DNA from: Amorphoplanes digitatis
GTDB lineage: Bacteria > Actinomycetota > Actinomycetes > Mycobacteriales > Micromonosporaceae
DNA length: 64,000 bases
Assembly: GCF_014205335.1 (NCBI RefSeq)
Contig: NZ_JACHNH010000001.1
Location: 5,574,501-5,638,500, forward strand
Direction: 5' to 3'
Shown one piece after another: positions 24,960 through 33,467 of the stretch. Below the pieces are notes generated by a model. That model was not told where the DNA came from, did no database searches, and saw only the letters and a list, made by a program, of their open reading frames with translations. The position numbers and the translations under genes were made by a program. The stretch's first letter is position 1, and every line of letters starts with the position of its first letter.

Positions 24960-25406
24960 ATGACCACCAAGAGCGCCTTCACGCCCGAGGAATGGAAGTC
25001 AGTGCTCGAGGGCCCGCCGACCGCGGGCCTGATCGTCATCACGGCGTCGCGCGGCGGAACGTTCCGCGAGACGATCGCGATGTCGAAGGCGTACCTGGAC
25101 GCACGCGCGCTGCACGGCGAGAGCGAGCTGCTCGACGAGATCGCGGCGGCCAAACCCCAGGCGGACCACACGAGATACCGCTCCTTCGAGGAGATGAAGG
25201 AGCACGGACTCCAGCACCTGCGCGACGCGGTCGCGCTGCTGGAGGGCAAGGCCACGCCCGAGGAGGTGGACGCGTACCGGCGTTTCGTGCTCGCACTTGC
25301 CGACAAGGTGGCCGAGGCGCACCGCGAGCACGGGCAGAGCGTGAGCCCCGACGAGGCCGCCGCCATCGAGCAGATCTCGGCGGCGCTCGGGGCGAAGGAC
25401 TCGTAG
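24960..25406 (+). CDS. Hypothetical cytoplasmic protein
   Basis: 148 aa, no signal peptide or membrane helix. It opens with MTTKSAFTPEEWKSVLEGPP, then TAGLIVITASRGGTFRETIA and a mostly helical acidic remainder (EEVDAYRRFVLALADKVAEA). I do not recognise a named family, but proteins of this shape accompany SHOCT and DUF6325 genes in actinomycetes, as here. GGAG lies 7 nt before the ATG; an in-frame ATG at 24948 is the alternative start. It is the first of four genes apparently read together. Confidence 0.75.
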   Translation: MTTKSAFTPEEWKSVLEGPPTAGLIVITASRGGTFRETIAMSKAYLDARALHGESELLDEIAAAKPQADHTRYRSFEEMKEHGLQHLRDAVALLEGKATPEEVDAYRRFVLALADKVAEAHREHGQSVSPDEAAAIEQISAALGAKDS

Positions 25407-25409
25407 GCC

Positions 25410-25652
25410 ATGCTGTTGGTGCCCAGGCAGCTGCTGCGCGCCGGCATGACCGGCGACGTGCCCTACTACGGCGGCAGATTCAGCCCGGCTCAGGCGTACG
25501 CCGCGGCGCATCCCCAGCCGCGCCCGGCCCCGCCTCCCCCGGCGCCCACCTCCCGCGCGGACCAGCAACTTGCCGCGTTGCAGAACCTCTTCGCCGCCGG
25601 CGTGCTCACGGCCGAGGAGTACCAGCAGTTCGCGGCCCGGGTGACGCCGTGA
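25410..25652 (+). CDS. Small SHOCT-domain protein
   Basis: 80 aa. Residues 1-30 are basic and Tyr/Gly-rich, a Pro/Ala linker (about 36-48) follows, and the C-terminal 30 residues form a SHOCT motif (LAALQNLFAAGVLTAEEYQQ), a short helical hairpin of unknown role often found at protein termini, with possible oligomerisation function. It begins 3 bp after the preceding stop and overlaps the next gene by 4 bp. Confidence 0.8.
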   Translation: MLLVPRQLLRAGMTGDVPYYGGRFSPAQAYAAAHPQPRPAPPPPAPTSRADQQLAALQNLFAAGVLTAEEYQQFAARVTP

Positions 25653-26110
25653 GCGGTCCGGTGCAGGTACTCGTGCTCGGGTTCCCCGAGGCGTCGTTGT
25701 CCGGCGAGATCCTGGCCGAGCTGACCAGGCTCGCGGACGCGGGCGTCGTGCGGCTGCTCGACGTGCTGCTGGTGTCGCGCACCGAGGACGGCCACCTCGA
25801 CACGCTGCCGCCACCGCCGGGCGCCGCGCCGGACCTCGGCCGCCTGGCCACCGCGTTCCTCAGCGAAGCCGGGGACGAGGCCGGGAGCGACGGGCATCGG
25901 ATCGGGCAGGGCGGGACCGACCCGGCCACATGGTCGCTTGAGGACGCGGTGCCCGCGGGCGGCGCCGCCGCGGTCGCCCTCATCGAGCACCTGTGGGCGC
26001 AGCCCTTCGTCCACGCGGTCCGGCGCGCCGGCGGCCGCCTGCTCGACGAGACGTGGCTGGCCCCGGACGACCGGGAGCTCCTGGATCGGCTCGCCGGCGA
26101 GGTCACCTAG
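25649..26110 (+). CDS. DUF6325-like (DUF1269-related) protein
   Basis: 153 aa soluble protein. It begins VQVLVLGFPEASLSGEILAE and continues with VVRLLDVLLVSRTEDG, the pattern of the DUF1269/DUF6325 group; a variable Gly/Asp-rich middle follows, then ALIEHLWAQPFVHAVRRAGG. The family has no assigned biochemical function but is often associated with SHOCT proteins and membrane stress. The GTG start overlaps the SHOCT gene's stop. The Hsp70-like gene starts 119 bp downstream. Confidence 0.8.
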   Translation: MSGPVQVLVLGFPEASLSGEILAELTRLADAGVVRLLDVLLVSRTEDGHLDTLPPPPGAAPDLGRLATAFLSEAGDEAGSDGHRIGQGGTDPATWSLEDAVPAGGAAAVALIEHLWAQPFVHAVRRAGGRLLDETWLAPDDRELLDRLAGEVT

Positions 26111-26229
26111 GGTCTGCCCGGGCAGCCTTTGGTGCAGCCGTGTGTCGCGGCCTTGCCGGTGCCGGCACCCCGGCCGATGCTGAGTGCTCGGCGCCGGCCG
26201 GGGCCCGCCGGGGCACGGATCGGAGCGAG

Positions 26230-28197
26230 ATGACCTACGGGCTGGGCGTTGACCTCGGTACCACCTGGACCGCGGCGGCCGTGCGGCGCGGCGACGCCAT
26301 CGAGGTGCTCCGGCTCGGCGGGCGGCGTCCCGAGATCCCGTCGGTGATCTTCCTACCGGCCGACGGGCCGGTGCTGGTCGGCGAGCCGGCCACGCGGCGC
26401 GGCGAGGAACAGCCGGGGCGGCTGGCCCGCGAGTTCAAGCGGCGGGTCGGCGACCCGGTGCCGCTGCTGATCGGCGGCTCGCCCTATCCGGCGCACGCGC
26501 TGCTCGCCCGCCAGTTGGAGCACGTACTGGCGGTCGCCACGAAGAACGAGCAGGGCCCGCCCGGCTCGGTCGTGCTCACCTGCCCGGCCAACTGGGGTCC
26601 CTACAAGCGCGACCTGCTGGAACAGGCCGCGCGCATGGCCGACGCGCCACGGGTGGTGCTGCGCAGCGAGCCCGAGGCGGCCGCGGCCTCGTACGCGGCG
26701 GGCGAGCACATGGACGACGGCGACATAGTGGCCGTCTACGACCTGGGCGGCGGCACCTTCGACGCGGCCGTGCTGCGCCGCACCGCCGACGGGTTCGAGC
26801 TGCTCGGCACGCCGGAGGGCATCGAGCAGCTCGGCGGGGCCGACTTCGACGAGGCGGTCTTCGACCACGTGACCCGGCTCCTGCCGGCCGAACGGCTGGC
26901 CGGGGACGGCCCCGAGCTGGTGGCGGCGCTCGCCCGGCTGCGGCGGGACTGTGTGGACGCCAAGGAGACGCTCTCCTACGACACCGAGGTGATGATCCCG
27001 GTGGCGCTGCCCGGCCTGCACACCCGGGTGCGGCTGACCCGGCACGAGTTCGAGGCGATGATCGCGCCGGCGATGGAGGAGACGGTGCGGGCGCTGGGGC
27101 GCGCGCTGCGCTCGGCCGGGGTCGGCCCGGAGCAGCTGCGGGCGGTGCTGCTTGCCGGCGGGTCGGCGCGGATCCCGCTGGCCGGCGCGCTGGTGGGCGC
27201 CGCGTTCGAGCGGCCGGTCGTGGTCGACCCCAACCCCGAGCACAGCATCGCGCTCGGCGCGGCCCGCCTGACCGGCACCGTCCCGCCCGCCGCCGCCCGG
27301 GTGGAAGCGCCCCCGCCTTCCTCGCCGGCGCCATCGGCCGCCCCGCCGGCGCCGGAACCGCCCGCTCCATCGCCGGAGTCGCCGGAGTCGCCGCCGACCC
27401 GGCCCATCGCGGTGGGCCGGGCCGCGCCGGCCGAGCCCTCGCCCGACGGTTCCGGTTCGGGCCGGCGGCGCGTCCTCATCCTGGTCGCGGCCGCGGCCGT
27501 CCTGGCGATCGCCGTGAGCGTCCCGCTCGTCGTGCGGCTGATGCGCGCCGACCGCGGCCAGGCCGCCGCGCCGCCGCCCGCCTCCGGCGCACCCACCTGC
27601 GGCTTCACCGAGGACTTCGCCGGCACCGCGGTGGATCCCGCCTGGGAGCGGCCCCGGAAGGATCTGACGCTCACCGTGGGCGGCGGGGTGGCCGAGATGG
27701 ACGCCCCGGAGGGTACGGACATCTACAAGACCAACACGACCGCGCCGATGCTGCTGCGGCCGATCACCGGAGACTTCGTCCTCGAGACCGAGATGGAGGC
27801 GTCCCCGGCCGTGTTCTACCAGGGCGCCGGGCTGCTGTTGTGGAACGGCCCGGCCAGCTGGGTGCGGATGGAGCGCGGCTTCGGCAGGACGACCGGGACG
27901 GTGAGCTTCGAGTACAGCGACGCCGGCACGCATCTGCGGCCGCACGGGCCGCTGCCCAGCCAGCGGCCGATCGAGACCGCGGCCACCCGGATCGTCTTCC
28001 GGATGGCCCGGTCGGGCGACGCGGTCCACGGCTCGTGGCGCCCGGCCGACAAGCCGACGTTCGCCGACCTGGCCACCGTGAAGATGACCCTGCCGCAGAC
28101 CGTCCGGGTCGGCGTGGCCGCGCTCAACCGGGCGCAGTTCGGGGCGAAGCCCACCCCGTTCCGCGCCCGGTTCGACCGGATCACCGTGACCTGCTGA
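26230..28197 (+). CDS. Membrane-anchored Hsp70-like ATPase with extracytoplasmic DUF1349-like domain
   Basis: 655 aa chimera. Residues 1-355 form an Hsp70 actin-fold ATPase: phosphate-1 motif GLGVDLGTTWT (residue 4), AVYDLGGGTFDAAVL (about 166), the adenosine loop LLAGGSARIPLAGALV, and PEHSIALGAA. The usual Hsp70 substrate-binding domain is missing. A Pro/Ser-rich linker (about 356-410) leads to one membrane helix (RVLILVAAAAVLAIAVSV, about 414) and then a beta-sandwich domain (about 457-655; FTEDFAGTAVDPAWE, FYQGAGLLLWNGPASWVRME) of the DUF1349 type. The ATPase would be cytoplasmic and the sandwich outside. GGAGCGAG precedes the ATG. It may transmit ATP-driven changes across the membrane; this is inference. 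Confidence 0.88.
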   Translation: MTYGLGVDLGTTWTAAAVRRGDAIEVLRLGGRRPEIPSVIFLPADGPVLVGEPATRRGEEQPGRLAREFKRRVGDPVPLLIGGSPYPAHALLARQLEHVLAVATKNEQGPPGSVVLTCPANWGPYKRDLLEQAARMADAPRVVLRSEPEAAAASYAAGEHMDDGDIVAVYDLGGGTFDAAVLRRTADGFELLGTPEGIEQLGGADFDEAVFDHVTRLLPAERLAGDGPELVAALARLRRDCVDAKETLSYDTEVMIPVALPGLHTRVRLTRHEFEAMIAPAMEETVRALGRALRSAGVGPEQLRAVLLAGGSARIPLAGALVGAAFERPVVVDPNPEHSIALGAARLTGTVPPAAARVEAPPPSSPAPSAAPPAPEPPAPSPESPESPPTRPIAVGRAAPAEPSPDGSGSGRRRVLILVAAAAVLAIAVSVPLVVRLMRADRGQAAAPPPASGAPTCGFTEDFAGTAVDPAWERPRKDLTLTVGGGVAEMDAPEGTDIYKTNTTAPMLLRPITGDFVLETEMEASPAVFYQGAGLLLWNGPASWVRMERGFGRTTGTVSFEYSDAGTHLRPHGPLPSQRPIETAATRIVFRMARSGDAVHGSWRPADKPTFADLATVKMTLPQTVRVGVAALNRAQFGAKPTPFRARFDRITVTC

Positions 28198-28200
28198 GGG

Positions 28201-30336
28201 TCACCGCCTGCTGAGGAGCAGGGTGCGCGGCCGGTCGTCCGCGGTGACCGCCTCGCCGGCGGCGCCCCGAACCCGATTCGGCCACCAGAAGCGCTCGCCG
28301 AGCAGAAACGCCAGCGCCGGCACGAGGACGGTCCGCACGAGCAGCGTGTCGAGCAGGACGCCGATGCAGACGATGACGCCGATCTGGGTCAGCAGGATCA
28401 GCGGCAGCACGCCCAGTACGGCGAAGACCGCGGCGAGCAGCACCCCCGCGCTGGTGATGACGCCGCCGGTGACGCGCAGGGCGGAGAGCATCCCGTCGCG
28501 GGTGCCCGCCCGGCGCGCGTCCTCGCGGGCCCGGGTGACCAGGAAGATGTTGTAGTCGACGCCGAGGGCCACGAGGAACACGAACGCGAGCAGGATGACC
28601 CCGCTGTCCAGCGCCGGGAAGCCGAGCACGTGATCGAAGAGCAGCCACGCCGCGCCGAGGCTGGCGAAGAACGAGGCGATGACGGTGAGCACGAGCAGCG
28701 CCGGCGCGAGCAGGCCGCGCAGCAGCAGCACCAGCACGGCGGCGACAAGCAGCAGGATGACCGGCAGGATCAGCCGCAGGTCCCGCCCGTTGGCCTCGGC
28801 GGTGTCGTAGGTGGCGGCGACGCTGCCGCCCACCACCGCGCCGGTGCTCGGATCCGCGCCCTCGACGGCCGGCGGCGCGGAGGCCGGAACGGCGGCGACC
28901 GCGGCCCGCAGCGCCTCGACCGCCCGGTCGGACGCGCCGGTTCCCGGTTCGGCCTCCAGCACCACGTCGACCTGGGCGACGGCGGCGCCGGCGCGGCCCT
29001 GGCGTGCGGACGCGACGCCCGGTACCGCGGCGGCGGCCCGGTTGACCGCGTCCACCGCCGCCGGGTTGGTCAGCACGGCGACCGGCTGGGTGGTCCCGGC
29101 GGGGAACGCCTTGGCGAGGGTCTGCGCACCGGCCACCGCCTCCGGCTTTACCCGGAACTGCTCGGTCTCCGACAGGCCGGTGCGGATGCCCAGGCCGCCG
29201 AGGGCGAGGCCGGCCAGCAGCAGCGTCGACAGGACGGCGACGGCCGCCGGCCGGCGCACGACGGCGGTGCCGAGCCGGCCCCAGAGCCGGCCCTCCCGGG
29301 CCGCGCTGCCGGCGTGGGGCACGAACGGCCAGAACAGGCCCCGGCCGAAGATCACCAGCGCGGCCGGGAGCACGAGCAGGGCCGACAGCATGGCGAACAC
29401 GACACCGATCGCGCACGCCACGGCGAGGGCCCGGTTGTTCTCCTGCTCCGACAGCAGCAGCGTGAGTACGCCGAGCACCACCGTCGACCCACTGGCCAGG
29501 ATGGGCTCGGCGGTGCGGCGCAGCGTGGCGCGCATCGCGACGAAGCGGTCCGGTTCCCGGCGCAGCTCCTCGCGGTAGCGGGCGATGAGCAGCAGCGCGT
29601 AGTCGGTGGCGGCGCCGAAGACGAGCACGCTGGCGATGCCGGTGACGGCGCCCGCCTGGAGGTTGATGCCGAGGGCGGGCACGATCGTGTCGATCGCGCG
29701 CAGGGTCAGCTGCTCGGCGGCCGCGACGACGGCCAGCGGGATGATCCACAGGAACGGGCTGCGGTAGGTGATGAGCAGCAGGAGCGCCACCACGCCGGCG
29801 GTCACCATCAGCAGCGTGGCGTCCGCGCCCTCGAAGACCTTTGTCAGGTCCGCGGTGAAGGCCGGCCCGCCGGTCACCTCGACGGTCAGGCCCGCGCCGG
29901 TGCCGTCCAGCGCCGCGCGCACTCCTTCGATCGTGTCGGCGACCTGCTCCTGGCCGCCGGCGGTGGACACCGGCACCGCGATCAGCGCGACCTTACCGTC
30001 CGGGGAGACCTGCGGGGGTGCGACCTTTCCGCCGACCGCGAACCGGCTCAGGTCCCGCGACCGGGCGGCGAGCGCCTCGGTGTCGGCGGGGGTGAGCGGC
30101 CCGCCGTCGGAGCGGCCGGCGACGACGAGCGCGGGCTGGACGTCGCTGTCGGGCAGTTGCTCCTGTAGCCGCTCGGCCACGGTCGACTGCCACTGCGCCG
30201 ACAGCCCGGTGGCGGACACCGGGTCGGGGTTGGCGGGCCTCGGCAGCCCGAAGACGGCGGCCCCGACGACGATCGCGGCGACCACGGTGAGCCAGGCGGC
30301 CAGGCGGCCACGGGCGACGTGGGTGAACAGGGACAT
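28201..30336 (-). CDS. MMPL/RND-family membrane exporter
   Basis: Large inner-membrane transporter of 711 aa built from two similar halves, each with an extracytoplasmic loop and a five-helix bundle. The proton-relay motifs are VFGAATDYALLLIARYREEL in the first half and ALGVDYNIFLVTRAREDARR in the second. Actinomycete MMPL proteins export lipids, siderophores or drugs. The ATG at 30336 has AGGA at the right distance; an earlier ATG at 30378 lies in the operator region. It is divergent from a MarR regulator, which suggests inducible efflux. Confidence 0.92.
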   Translation of the reverse strand: MSLFTHVARGRLAAWLTVVAAIVVGAAVFGLPRPANPDPVSATGLSAQWQSTVAERLQEQLPDSDVQPALVVAGRSDGGPLTPADTEALAARSRDLSRFAVGGKVAPPQVSPDGKVALIAVPVSTAGGQEQVADTIEGVRAALDGTGAGLTVEVTGGPAFTADLTKVFEGADATLLMVTAGVVALLLLITYRSPFLWIIPLAVVAAAEQLTLRAIDTIVPALGINLQAGAVTGIASVLVFGAATDYALLLIARYREELRREPDRFVAMRATLRRTAEPILASGSTVVLGVLTLLLSEQENNRALAVACAIGVVFAMLSALLVLPAALVIFGRGLFWPFVPHAGSAAREGRLWGRLGTAVVRRPAAVAVLSTLLLAGLALGGLGIRTGLSETEQFRVKPEAVAGAQTLAKAFPAGTTQPVAVLTNPAAVDAVNRAAAAVPGVASARQGRAGAAVAQVDVVLEAEPGTGASDRAVEALRAAVAAVPASAPPAVEGADPSTGAVVGGSVAATYDTAEANGRDLRLILPVILLLVAAVLVLLLRGLLAPALLVLTVIASFFASLGAAWLLFDHVLGFPALDSGVILLAFVFLVALGVDYNIFLVTRAREDARRAGTRDGMLSALRVTGGVITSAGVLLAAVFAVLGVLPLILLTQIGVIVCIGVLLDTLLVRTVLVPALAFLLGERFWWPNRVRGAAGEAVTADDRPRTLLLSRR

Positions 30337-30380
30337 GACTTCCTCACGGTTGGAGCGAGCAGAAATCTCGACTGCCATGT

Positions 30381-30397
30381 ATCTCGTTTATCGAGAT
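30381..30397. promoter_or_regulatory. MarR-type operator ATCTCG-N5-CGAGAT
   Basis: A perfect inverted repeat with 6-bp arms lies between the MMPL and MarR genes, and a further partial copy (TATCGA) follows. The spacing is typical for a MarR dimer. A possible -10 TATGCT for the MarR gene is at 30413-30418. Confidence 0.65.
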
Positions 30398-30457
30398 TAT
30401 CGACGGTTGAGTTATGCTGCAAACCGGCGGGAGGAGAAAAGGATCACGGAGCACGGC

Positions 30458-30964
30458 ATGTACCGGCCGCGCGACACGCGGCGCGGCCAGTTGGTCGCCG
30501 AGGTCACCAACGACCTGCGGAAGTACGCGGCGGATGCCCAGCACGTCGGCCACGCCTTCGCCAACCTGCACGGGCTGGGGCCGACGGACCTGCACGCCCT
30601 GATCGCCGTCATGGACGCGGAACTGGTCGGTGATCCGGTCACCCCCGGCCGCCTCGGCGAGCAGCTCAACCTCTCCTCGGGATCCGTGACCGCCCTGATC
30701 GACCGCCTCGAACGCGCCGGCCACATCCGCCGCGACCGCGACACCGCCGACCGGCGCAAGGTCCTGCTGCACTACGCCGAGCAGGGCGCCGCCCTCGCCA
30801 TGGAGTTCTTCCAGCCGCTCGGGCGGCGCACGGACGCGGTGATGGCGGACTTCACCGACGACGAACTGGAGACCGTGCACCGGTTCATCGCGGCGATGAG
30901 CACATCGCTGCGGGAGCACCGGGACGCCGTGCGCGCCGAGGCGCCCCGGCGCGGCACCGCCTGA
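30458..30964 (+). CDS. MarR-family transcriptional regulator
   Basis: 168 aa dimeric winged-helix regulator. Helices up to about residue 45 form the dimer interface; the recognition region is PGRLGEQLNLSSGSVTALID, followed by RLERAGHIRRDRDTADRRKV, the wing with the canonical D-x-R-D-x-x-D-R motif. The C-terminal helix contains FHR-like VHRFIAAMSTSLREHRD. The ATG at 30458 has GGAG about 7 nt upstream. It is divergent from the MMPL exporter and most likely represses it and itself. Confidence 0.92.
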   Translation: MYRPRDTRRGQLVAEVTNDLRKYAADAQHVGHAFANLHGLGPTDLHALIAVMDAELVGDPVTPGRLGEQLNLSSGSVTALIDRLERAGHIRRDRDTADRRKVLLHYAEQGAALAMEFFQPLGRRTDAVMADFTDDELETVHRFIAAMSTSLREHRDAVRAEAPRRGTA

Positions 30965-30998
30965 GCCCTTCGTCGTTGAACACGGCGATGGAGGACCA

Positions 30999-31793
30999 GT
31001 GAGGCGACGAACGGTGCTGACCGCGCTCGGCGCCACCGCCGCGATCGCGACGCTGGGCGGCGTCTACCGCGGCCGCGCCGCGCCGCCGCCCACGATCCCC
31101 GGCGCGCCGATCGGCGACGAGCGACTCGACCGGCGCCGCTCCGCCGCCCGGGGCCGGACCGTCGACTTCTACACCGCCGTACCCGCCGGGCACGGCGACG
31201 GGCGCGGCCTGCCGGTGCTGCTGGTCCTGCACGGCGCCTCGACCACGGCGGCCGACTTCCCCCGCCTGGGACTCGGCCGCTTCGCGAGCGATTCGGTACG
31301 CCGGGGAAACGCGCCGTTCGTCCTCGCCGGCGCGACGGGCGACCGCCTGTCGTGGCGCCCGTCCGGCACCGACGATCCACAGCGCATGGTGCACGAGGAG
31401 ATCCCGGCCTGGTGCGCCGAGCGGGGCTTCGACACCACCCGCGTCGCCGTCTGCGGCTGGTCGATGGGCGGCTACGGCGCCCTGCTGCTGGCCGGAACGT
31501 TCCCGGGCTTCGTCCGGGCCGTGGCGGCGTTCTCTCCCGCGGTGCACCCGGGCGACGACGTGTTCGCCCGGGCCGCCGGCCTTCGCGACGTGCCCGTCGG
31601 GCTCTGGTGCGGCACCGACGACGGCCTGCTCCCCGAGGTACGCGCCCTCGAGAAGGCGCTGCCGCGGCCGAAGGCGGCCGGGACGTACTCGGCCGGCGGC
31701 CACAACTTCGGCTACTGGAGCACCTGCCTGCCGGCGGCGTTCGACCTCATCGCCGCCCACTCGGCCGAAGTCGGTACCCCCGCGAGGACCTAG
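30999..31793 (+). CDS. Exported alpha/beta-hydrolase esterase
   Basis: 264 aa. The N-terminus RRRTVLTALGATAAIATLGG resembles a twin-arginine-type signal. The hydrolase fold shows VLLVLHGAS (oxyanion strand), the nucleophile elbow GWSMGGYG (Ser about 155), a catalytic-acid candidate in CGTDDGLLPE (about 206) and His in SAGGHNFGYW (about 234), as in the esterase-D/antigen-85-like group. The GTG start follows the MarR stop by 34 bp with GGAGG upstream, so it is probably co-transcribed with that gene. The natural ester is unknown. Confidence 0.85.
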   Translation: MRRRTVLTALGATAAIATLGGVYRGRAAPPPTIPGAPIGDERLDRRRSAARGRTVDFYTAVPAGHGDGRGLPVLLVLHGASTTAADFPRLGLGRFASDSVRRGNAPFVLAGATGDRLSWRPSGTDDPQRMVHEEIPAWCAERGFDTTRVAVCGWSMGGYGALLLAGTFPGFVRAVAAFSPAVHPGDDVFARAAGLRDVPVGLWCGTDDGLLPEVRALEKALPRPKAAGTYSAGGHNFGYWSTCLPAAFDLIAAHSAEVGTPART

Positions 31794-31836
31794 TATCGAG
31801 AAGGCCACCGAGTGCGTCGCCGAAAGGTGCAGCCTG

Positions 31837-32640
31837 ATGCGCGAGCTTCATTCATTGAGGGACGTCGTGCAATTCACCGGCGTGCTGACGAGTGCCGGCG
31901 TCCGGGCCGGCCAGGCCCTGCGGGAGCCGACCGCGAGAACGGTGGCGGCATTTGTTCCCGGCATTCCGGCCGATGCGCGACACTCCCTGCGGTCTTTGAT
32001 CAGCGCGCTGGGGCGTCTTCCGTCGTCGCTCGAATTGTCCGCCCGGCTCGTCGGGCCGGCGTCCGGGCGGCCGCCGTTCGTGCCGAACATTCAGGTGAGC
32101 GCACAGCCCGGCAATGCGCTCGAAACCGTACTGAATTACTTCAAGGACGGTGTGCCGCTGCCGCCGGCGATACCCCTGACCCTGGCGAATGGCAATGACA
32201 TCGGTTCGGGATCCATCATTCCGGCCACGTTCAACGAGCCCGGCCACTATCAGGCGGTTATTGCCCGCAGTGGCGTCACCAGCGACGGATTCACCATCGT
32301 GGTGCGCAGTCTCGCGTTCACGGTGACCGGCCCGGGGCCGACCCCGCCTCCGCCGCCTCCTCCCCCGTTCCTGCCGACCTGCTCGGTCGAACTGGCGTCG
32401 AGCGGGCCGGCCGGCGGAACCGTGACCGAGATGAGGATCTTCGGTGGCGGCTTCGCCGCCGGGGAGCCGGTGCAGATCATCGAGGGAATCCACCTTCACG
32501 CCGTCGTGAACGCGGACGCCCTCGGCGGCTACAGCGTCGTCATCGGGTTCGTTCACGGCGCTCAGCCGACCGCCCACGTCGTGCGGGCGCACGGGGTCCG
32601 GACCGGCCTCACCTCGAACGCCGCGGGTTTCTCCGCCTAG
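31837..32640 (+). CDS. Hypothetical two-domain protein with polyproline linker
   Basis: 267 aa without a recognisable signal peptide. Residues 1-80 are helical and basic; 80-165 look beta-rich (IQVSAQPGNALETVLNYFKD); a run of eight prolines near 175 links to a C-terminal Ig/IPT-like domain (CSVELASSGPAGGTVTEMRI, ending VRTGLTSNAAGFSA). Codon choice is less GC-biased than in neighbours (ATT, GAA and TTG codons are common), which suggests separate ancestry. It is convergent with the tail-spike-like gene, with a 6-bp gap. I do not recognise a family. Confidence 0.7.
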   Translation: MRELHSLRDVVQFTGVLTSAGVRAGQALREPTARTVAAFVPGIPADARHSLRSLISALGRLPSSLELSARLVGPASGRPPFVPNIQVSAQPGNALETVLNYFKDGVPLPPAIPLTLANGNDIGSGSIIPATFNEPGHYQAVIARSGVTSDGFTIVVRSLAFTVTGPGPTPPPPPPPPFLPTCSVELASSGPAGGTVTEMRIFGGGFAAGEPVQIIEGIHLHAVVNADALGGYSVVIGFVHGAQPTAHVVRAHGVRTGLTSNAAGFSA

Positions 32641-32646
32641 GCCTAG

Positions 32647-33408
32647 TCACTGAAGGGCGACGAGGACGCGGATCAGGCCGAGGCCCGAGTCGAGCGGGCC
32701 GAGCGCCTTGCCGATCACCGCGCCGAAGGAGCGCTCGCGGTCCGTGGCCCGCATCGCGTGTCCGGGCGTCGGCGACGTGGTGAGCAGGTCGCCGACCTCG
32801 ACGGCGCCCTGATCGGCGTCGACCTTGCACCAGACCTTGCCGCTCAGCGCGAGCGGGCGCCGGCCGGGCCCGGACCGTCGGTCGAGAATCAGGCCCGGTC
32901 GCAGGTCGCCGGCGCCGGAGACCACGCCGGCCACCCGCCGGTCGTACGGCCTGTCGCTGACCTGCACGTTGTCGCCGCCGACCAGCACCACGACGGTTCC
33001 CGGGTCGGCGGGGACGTCGCCGACGACGTCGAACTCCTCGGCCAGGTCGGCGCCGCCGACCAACTTGATGTCGCCCAGGACGCCGATATTCGAATTGACG
33101 TTGAAGTCGCCGTCGACGCCGACCTTGCCGTGGAAGAATCCCGCGAAGCCCTTGCCGGTGTGCCGGACCCGGAAAACGGAGTCGTCCTCGGAGGTGCCGA
33201 ACCCGGAGATTCTTCCGGCCACCTCGACGTGCCCGGACACCGTGAGCGTCTTGCTGGGATCCGACGTGCCGACTCCTACCCGCCCGAGGCGGTCGATCCG
33301 CATCTGCTCGAAGCCTCTGGTCTTGAAGACCAACGGTTGATTGTCGGTGGTGCCCAAGAACATATTGGTCGCGTCCGTGCCGCCATTTCCATTGAGTTCC
33401 CAGGCCAT
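32647..33408 (-). CDS. Tail-spike-like repeat protein with conserved C-terminal LTTS/GHAM domain
   Basis: 253 aa, no signal peptide. The N-terminus carries the tail-fibre-type block PLVFKTRGFEQMRIDRLGRV then VGTSDPSKTLTVSGHVEVAG, followed by a short beta-repeat stretch (FHGKVGVDGDFNVNSNIGVL). The C-terminal 140 residues form a recurrent bacterial domain: GGADLAEEFDVVG, VAGVVSGAGDLRPGLIL, ALSGKVWCKVDADQG, VGDLLTTSPTPGHAM, then a closing LIRVLVALQ. Similar C-termini occur on tail-spike-like proteins and may be trimerising or self-cleaving; that is an inference. GGGGAG lies 7 nt before the ATG. No phage genes are nearby. Confidence 0.75.
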   Translation of the reverse strand: MAWELNGNGGTDATNMFLGTTDNQPLVFKTRGFEQMRIDRLGRVGVGTSDPSKTLTVSGHVEVAGRISGFGTSEDDSVFRVRHTGKGFAGFFHGKVGVDGDFNVNSNIGVLGDIKLVGGADLAEEFDVVGDVPADPGTVVVLVGGDNVQVSDRPYDRRVAGVVSGAGDLRPGLILDRRSGPGRRPLALSGKVWCKVDADQGAVEVGDLLTTSPTPGHAMRATDRERSFGAVIGKALGPLDSGLGLIRVLVALQ

Positions 33409-33467
33409 TGTCACTCCCCTTTGCAGCGCGGAAGTCCACAGTACATTGACCCGGGGCACGGTAGGGT

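Noticed and set aside
32647..33408. Prophage remnant
   Set aside because: Only one tail-spike-like gene is seen; no integrase, capsid, terminase or attachment repeats flank it.
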